Positions 60,777 through 64,000 of a stretch of 64,000 nucleotides of DNA are shown in pieces (within the stretch, counting starts at the first letter, position 1; each line of letters opens with the position of its first letter). The translations under genes and the position numbers were made by a program. The stretch lies in contig NZ_SLZK01000002.1 in assembly GCF_004341105.1 (NCBI RefSeq), positions 614,310 to 678,309 of the forward strand, read 5' to 3'. The stretch is from Rhizobium sp. BK418. Lineage in GTDB: Bacteria; Pseudomonadota; Alphaproteobacteria; Rhizobiales; Rhizobiaceae. The notes under the pieces were generated by a model. That model saw only the letters and a program-made list of their open reading frames with translations. It had not been told where the DNA came from and ran no database searches.

Positions 60777-62402
60777 ATGAATGCCATCGTCGAACAACTG
60801 AAGAGCATCGCTGTTGCCACAAAGGCCACCGATCTGCGCGCCGCATTTGCAGCCGATCCGCAGCGCTTCTCTCACTTTTCCGTATCGCTTGACGACCTGC
60901 TGATGGATTATTCCAAGACGGCCGTGAACGACGAGATCCTGAAGCTTCTGGTGAAGCTCGCCGAAGAAGGCGGCGTCGAGAAGAAGCGCGAGGAGATGTT
61001 CTCCGGCAAGGCGATCAACTTCACAGAAGACCGCGCCGTGCTGCATACGGCGCTGCGCAACCGCTCCAACACGCCTGTTCTGGTCGACGGCAAGGATGTC
61101 ATGCCCGACGTGAACGCCGTGCTTGCCGCCATGGGCAAGTTTGCCGACGGCATCCGCTCCGGCGAGCTGAAGGGCGCTACCGGCAAGAAGATCACCGATG
61201 TCGTCAATATCGGCATCGGCGGTTCGGATCTCGGCCCGGCTATGGCGACGCTGGCGCTCGCCCCGTTTCATGACGGCCCGCGTGCCCATTTCGTCTCCAA
61301 TATCGACGGCGCTCATATCGGCGACACGCTGAAGCTGGTGCAGCCGGAGACGACGCTGTTCATCGTCGCCTCCAAGACGTTTACGACCGTCGAGACGATG
61401 ACCAATGCGCAGACGGCGCGTAAATTCATCGCCAGCGCTCTCGGCGAAGCTGCCGTTCAGCACCACTTCGCCGCAGTGTCCACAGCGCTAGACAAGGTCG
61501 CAGCTTTCGGCATCGAAAGCGAACGCGTCTTCGGCTTCTGGGATTGGGTCGGCGGCCGCTACTCGATCTGGTCGGCCATCGGCCTGCCGCTGATGATCGC
61601 TGTTGGCCCGGTTAATTTCGGCAAGTTCCTCGATGGCGCACACGCGCTCGACAATCATTTCCGTCAGGCGCCGATCACCGAAAATCTGCCTATGCTGCTC
61701 GGCCTGATCGGCTTCTATCACCGCAACGTGCTGGGTTATCCGACGCGCGCCGTGCTGCCCTATGACCAGCGCCTGTCGCGCTTCCCGGCCTATCTGCAGC
61801 AGCTCGACATGGAATCGAACGGCAAGGGCGTGACCATCGACGGCACGCCCGTCGAAAACAATTCCGGCCCGGTGGTCTGGGGCGAGCCCGGCACCAATGG
61901 CCAGCACGCCTTCTTCCAGCTTATCCATCAGGGCACGAGCATCATCCCGGCCGAGTTCATGATCGCCGCGAACGGTTTCGAGCCGGAGCTGCGCCACCAG
62001 CATCAGCTTCTGATGTCGAACGTCCTCGCCCAGTCGGAGGCCCTCATGAAGGGCCGCACCTTCGCGGAAGCCAAGAAGCAGCTGACCGACAAGGGCATGG
62101 ACGACAAGAAGGCCGATTTCATCGCCCCGCACCGCGTCTTCAACGGTAACCGCCCGTCGATCACCTTCGTCTATGACAAGCTGACGCCTTACGCGCTCGG
62201 CCGCCTGATCGCGCTCTATGAGCACCGCGTCTTCGTCGAAGGCGTACTCTTCCGCATCAACTCCTTCGACCAGTGGGGCGTGGAGCTCGGCAAGGAGCTG
62301 GCGACCGGCCTTCTGCCGGTCGTCGAAGGCAAGGAAAGCGCTGCAGGTCACGACTCTTCGACACAGGGGCTCGTTGCTGCACTGGCAAAGCTCGCCAAGT
62401 AA
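60777..62402 (+). CDS. pgi: Glucose-6-phosphate isomerase
   Basis: The enzyme interconverts glucose-6-phosphate and fructose-6-phosphate. The product has 541 residues. It has [29 protein letters not shown], the PGI signature [20 protein letters not shown], the active-site [16 protein letters not shown] segment ([14 protein letters not shown]) and GVELGKELA near the end. CAAAGGAGCC precedes the ATG. It is flanked by terminators, so it is its own unit. Confidence 0.96.
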   Translation: MNAIVEQLKSIAVATKATDLRAAFAADPQRFSHFSVSLDDLLMDYSKTAVNDEILKLLVKLAEEGGVEKKREEMFSGKAINFTEDRAVLHTALRNRSNTPVLVDGKDVMPDVNAVLAAMGKFADGIRSGELKGATGKKITDVVNIGIGGSDLGPAMATLALAPFHDGPRAHFVSNIDGAHIGDTLKLVQPETTLFIVASKTFTTVETMTNAQTARKFIASALGEAAVQHHFAAVSTALDKVAAFGIESERVFGFWDWVGGRYSIWSAIGLPLMIAVGPVNFGKFLDGAHALDNHFRQAPITENLPMLLGLIGFYHRNVLGYPTRAVLPYDQRLSRFPAYLQQLDMESNGKGVTIDGTPVENNSGPVVWGEPGTNGQHAFFQLIHQGTSIIPAEFMIAANGFEPELRHQHQLLMSNVLAQSEALMKGRTFAEAKKQLTDKGMDDKKADFIAPHRVFNGNRPSITFVYDKLTPYALGRLIALYEHRVFVEGVLFRINSFDQWGVELGKELATGLLPVVEGKESAAGHDSSTQGLVAALAKLAK

Positions 62403-62424
62403 TCCCGGCGATTGCGCCGCTATC

Positions 62425-62460
62425 GAAGCCCATCCGCCGCGCGGGTGGGCTTCTTTGTTT
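62425..62460 (+). terminator. Intrinsic terminator after pgi
   Basis: GAAGCCCATCCGC (62425-62437) pairs with GCGGGTGGGCTTC (62441-62453), with one G-U, and is followed by TTTGTTTG. Confidence 0.85.
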
Positions 62461-62520
62461 GACCCTGTCGAAATGCAGCGCATCTCGTCGTCTATAGGGA
62501 GAATGACAACGGAGGAGGCG

Positions 62521-63324
62521 ATGACTGCCATGGATCACGAGCTGGTGAAATTCGAAGCCGAGGGCGCACTGCCATTGCCCCCCGCAAACGAGGAGGGTTT
62601 CGTCGAGAACAAAGGCGCGCGCATCTGGTATGCGAGTTATGGCGCTGGCCCAGCGGTCATCCTGCTGCATGGCGGGCTCGGCAATAGCGGCAACTGGGGC
62701 TATCAGGTGCCCGATCTCGTCGCGGCCGGGCATCGGGTCATCGTGGTCGACAGCCGCGGGCATGGCCGCAGCACGCGTAACGAGCGCCCCTACACCTATC
62801 ACCTGATGGCTTCCGACGTGCTGGCCGTCATGGATCATGCCGGGATCGAAGAGGCGGCCTTCGTCGGCTGGAGCGATGGCGCCTGCACGTCGCTGATTCT
62901 CGCCGATCAGCATCCGGATCGGGTTTGCGGCGTGTTCTTCTTCGCCTGCAATATGGATCCCAGCGGCACGAAGGAATTTAAAGCGACGCCCGTCATCGAC
63001 CGCTGCTTCAGCCGTCACCGGAAGGATTACCAGGCGCTATCGGCGACACCTGACCAGTTCGAGGCTTTCGTCGGCGACGTCTCGAAAATGATGGCGACGG
63101 AGCCGAATTATACGGCCGAGCAGCTGGCCGGCATCGAGGTGCCGGTCTCGATCGTGCTCGGCGAGCATGACGAATTCATCAAGCCGGACCATGCCGATTA
63201 TCTGGCAAGGACGATCCCGGACGCGGAATTCGTGCTGCTGCCCGGTGTCAGCCATTTCGCGCCGCTACAGCAGCCGGACCTCTTCAATTGCGAGGTCCGG
63301 GCCTTTCTCGACCGGATCGAATGA
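62521..63324 (+). CDS. Alpha/beta hydrolase (serine type)
   Basis: The product has 267 residues. The oxyanion motif is LLHGGLGNSGNWG, the nucleophile Ser118 is in FVGWSDGACTS, the acid in LGEHDEFIKP and the base in PGVSHFAPLQQP. Many esterases and enol-lactonases share this layout, so the reaction is not defined. GGAGGAGG precedes the ATG at 62521. It converges on the PfkB-type kinase gene with a gap of three bases. Confidence 0.85.
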   Translation: MTAMDHELVKFEAEGALPLPPANEEGFVENKGARIWYASYGAGPAVILLHGGLGNSGNWGYQVPDLVAAGHRVIVVDSRGHGRSTRNERPYTYHLMASDVLAVMDHAGIEEAAFVGWSDGACTSLILADQHPDRVCGVFFFACNMDPSGTKEFKATPVIDRCFSRHRKDYQALSATPDQFEAFVGDVSKMMATEPNYTAEQLAGIEVPVSIVLGEHDEFIKPDHADYLARTIPDAEFVLLPGVSHFAPLQQPDLFNCEVRAFLDRIE

Positions 63325-63327
63325 GGC

Positions 63328-64000
63328 TCAAAGGCCGATTTCGCGTGCCCAGGGCGGATTTGCGCCCGCGCGGGAGACGGTGACTGCCGCGGCCTTGGCG
63401 CCAAGAGCCAGAGCATTGCGCAGGGCCTGTTCATCGAGATTGGCAACCTGCGCCTTGGTCAGCAGATTGTCCATCTTCAGCGAGGCGAGGACGCCGGCAT
63501 CGAACGTGTCGCCAGCGCCGACGGTATCGACGACCGTGACCCGTTCGCTCGGCACGGTAACCTTGCGCGCGCTCGTATAGCCGGTCGCGCCTTCGGCACC
63601 CTTGGTGATGACCACGAGCTTGGCGCCGTGGTTCAGCCAGTGGGCGGCGAGCGCGTCATGGTCGCCTTCCAGGCCGAACCATTCGAGATCCTCGTCAGAG
63701 AATTTCACGATGTCGGACTTGGCGGCCATGCGCTTGATACGGGCCATATGCGCGGCCTTATCCTTGATGAAGCCCGGGCGGATGTTCGGATCGAGCGAGA
63801 TGACGCGCGTGGCCGCTTCGCGATCGAGGAGCGCCTCGTAGGTTTCGCCGCAGGGGCTGGGGATGAGGCTGATCGCGCCGAAATGCAGGGCTTCGCAGTC
63901 ATCACCGAGGGTTGGCAGATCATCTGTGGTGATCATGCGGCCAGCGGTGCCCTCATCATAGAAGGCATAGGTCGCGTGGCCATTGACGAGCTTGACGAAG
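63328..64000 (-). CDS. PfkB-family sugar kinase, fructokinase-like (partial)
   Basis: The gene's 5' end lies beyond the window. The visible ~224 codons include ISLDPNIRPGFIKD, LVVITKGAEGATGYT and the family's signature VVDTVGAGDTFDAGV with the catalytic Asp. The N-terminal part, with the first sugar-binding motif, is missing. The upstream frame, including FVKLVNGHATYAFYDEGTAG, continues to the window edge. Fructokinase is the most likely activity but other sugars are possible. Confidence 0.88.
   Translation of the reverse strand, partial: FVKLVNGHATYAFYDEGTAGRMITTDDLPTLGDDCEALHFGAISLIPSPCGETYEALLDREAATRVISLDPNIRPGFIKDKAAHMARIKRMAAKSDIVKFSDEDLEWFGLEGDHDALAAHWLNHGAKLVVITKGAEGATGYTSARKVTVPSERVTVVDTVGAGDTFDAGVLASLKMDNLLTKAQVANLDEQALRNALALGAKAAAVTVSRAGANPPWAREIGL

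Overview
The window looks like chromosomal DNA of a Rhizobium-type alphaproteobacterium, of the R. leguminosarum / R. etli kind. This is inferred from gene content and order, not from a database search. The signs are GC-rich coding sequence, a SAM-II riboswitch before metZ, a gcrA cell-cycle regulator, a phoR-pstSCAB-phoU-phoB locus, long two-domain Dcd, and short palindromic intergenic repeats of the RIME type known from rhizobia.

Layout. 1-13,100 is core housekeeping: an orphan amino-acid-type binding protein, a chemotaxis receptor, a VOC protein, a small lipoprotein, tRNA-Gly(CCC), dcd, metZ behind a SAM-II riboswitch, apaG, the minus-strand argD-argF-hslO run, gcrA and a ProC-like gene. 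13,200-22,300 is phosphate control on the minus strand: phoR, then pstS behind a three-repeat Pho box, pstC, pstA, pstB, phoU and phoB. A polyphosphate kinase 2 gene is divergent from phoR. 22,300-24,900 holds an unknown membrane-anchored protein and a nitronate monooxygenase.

25,012-33,000 is an accessory region that starts at tRNA-Thr(CGT). It carries a small membrane protein, a protein with an RX4H (HEPN-like) motif, a stand-alone Cas2/SinR-like protein, an unknown secreted- or flagellar-like protein, a fatty-acid hydroxylase, and a phage-satellite-like AlpA regulator plus VapE-type primase-helicase. Beside the primase lies an array of ten copies of GGAGGAGGT in both orientations. The 3' end of the primase gene is present a second time on the far side of the hydroxylase gene. 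No integrase is visible.

33,000-38,500 has a GT39-type glycosyltransferase, two secreted or surface-related unknowns and a 14-TM efflux pump. 38,500-47,610 is a sugar-acid/deoxysugar catabolic locus: a double-HTH GntR regulator, UxaA-family dehydratase, aldo/keto reductase, FucU-like mutarotase, a ribose-type ABC transporter and a zinc alcohol dehydrogenase. Two nearly identical 21-bp AT-rich palindromic sites precede its two transcription units and probably bind the regulator. 47,607-51,000 has cutC, a fragment of an arginase-family gene, an epoxide-hydrolase-like enzyme and a LysR-type regulator with two HTH domains. 51,300-55,234 is a complete osmoprotectant (YehZYXW/OpuC-like) ABC transporter.

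55,383-64,000 carries a glyoxalase, a beta-mannosidase, a PRC-barrel protein, a long-chain acyl-CoA ligase behind two palindromic operators, pgi, an alpha/beta hydrolase and a PfkB-family sugar kinase cut off by the window end. Operator-like palindromes TTGACGTTTACGTCAA (before the acyl-CoA ligase) and a close variant (before the nitronate monooxygenase) suggest a shared regulator of acyl-CoA metabolism.
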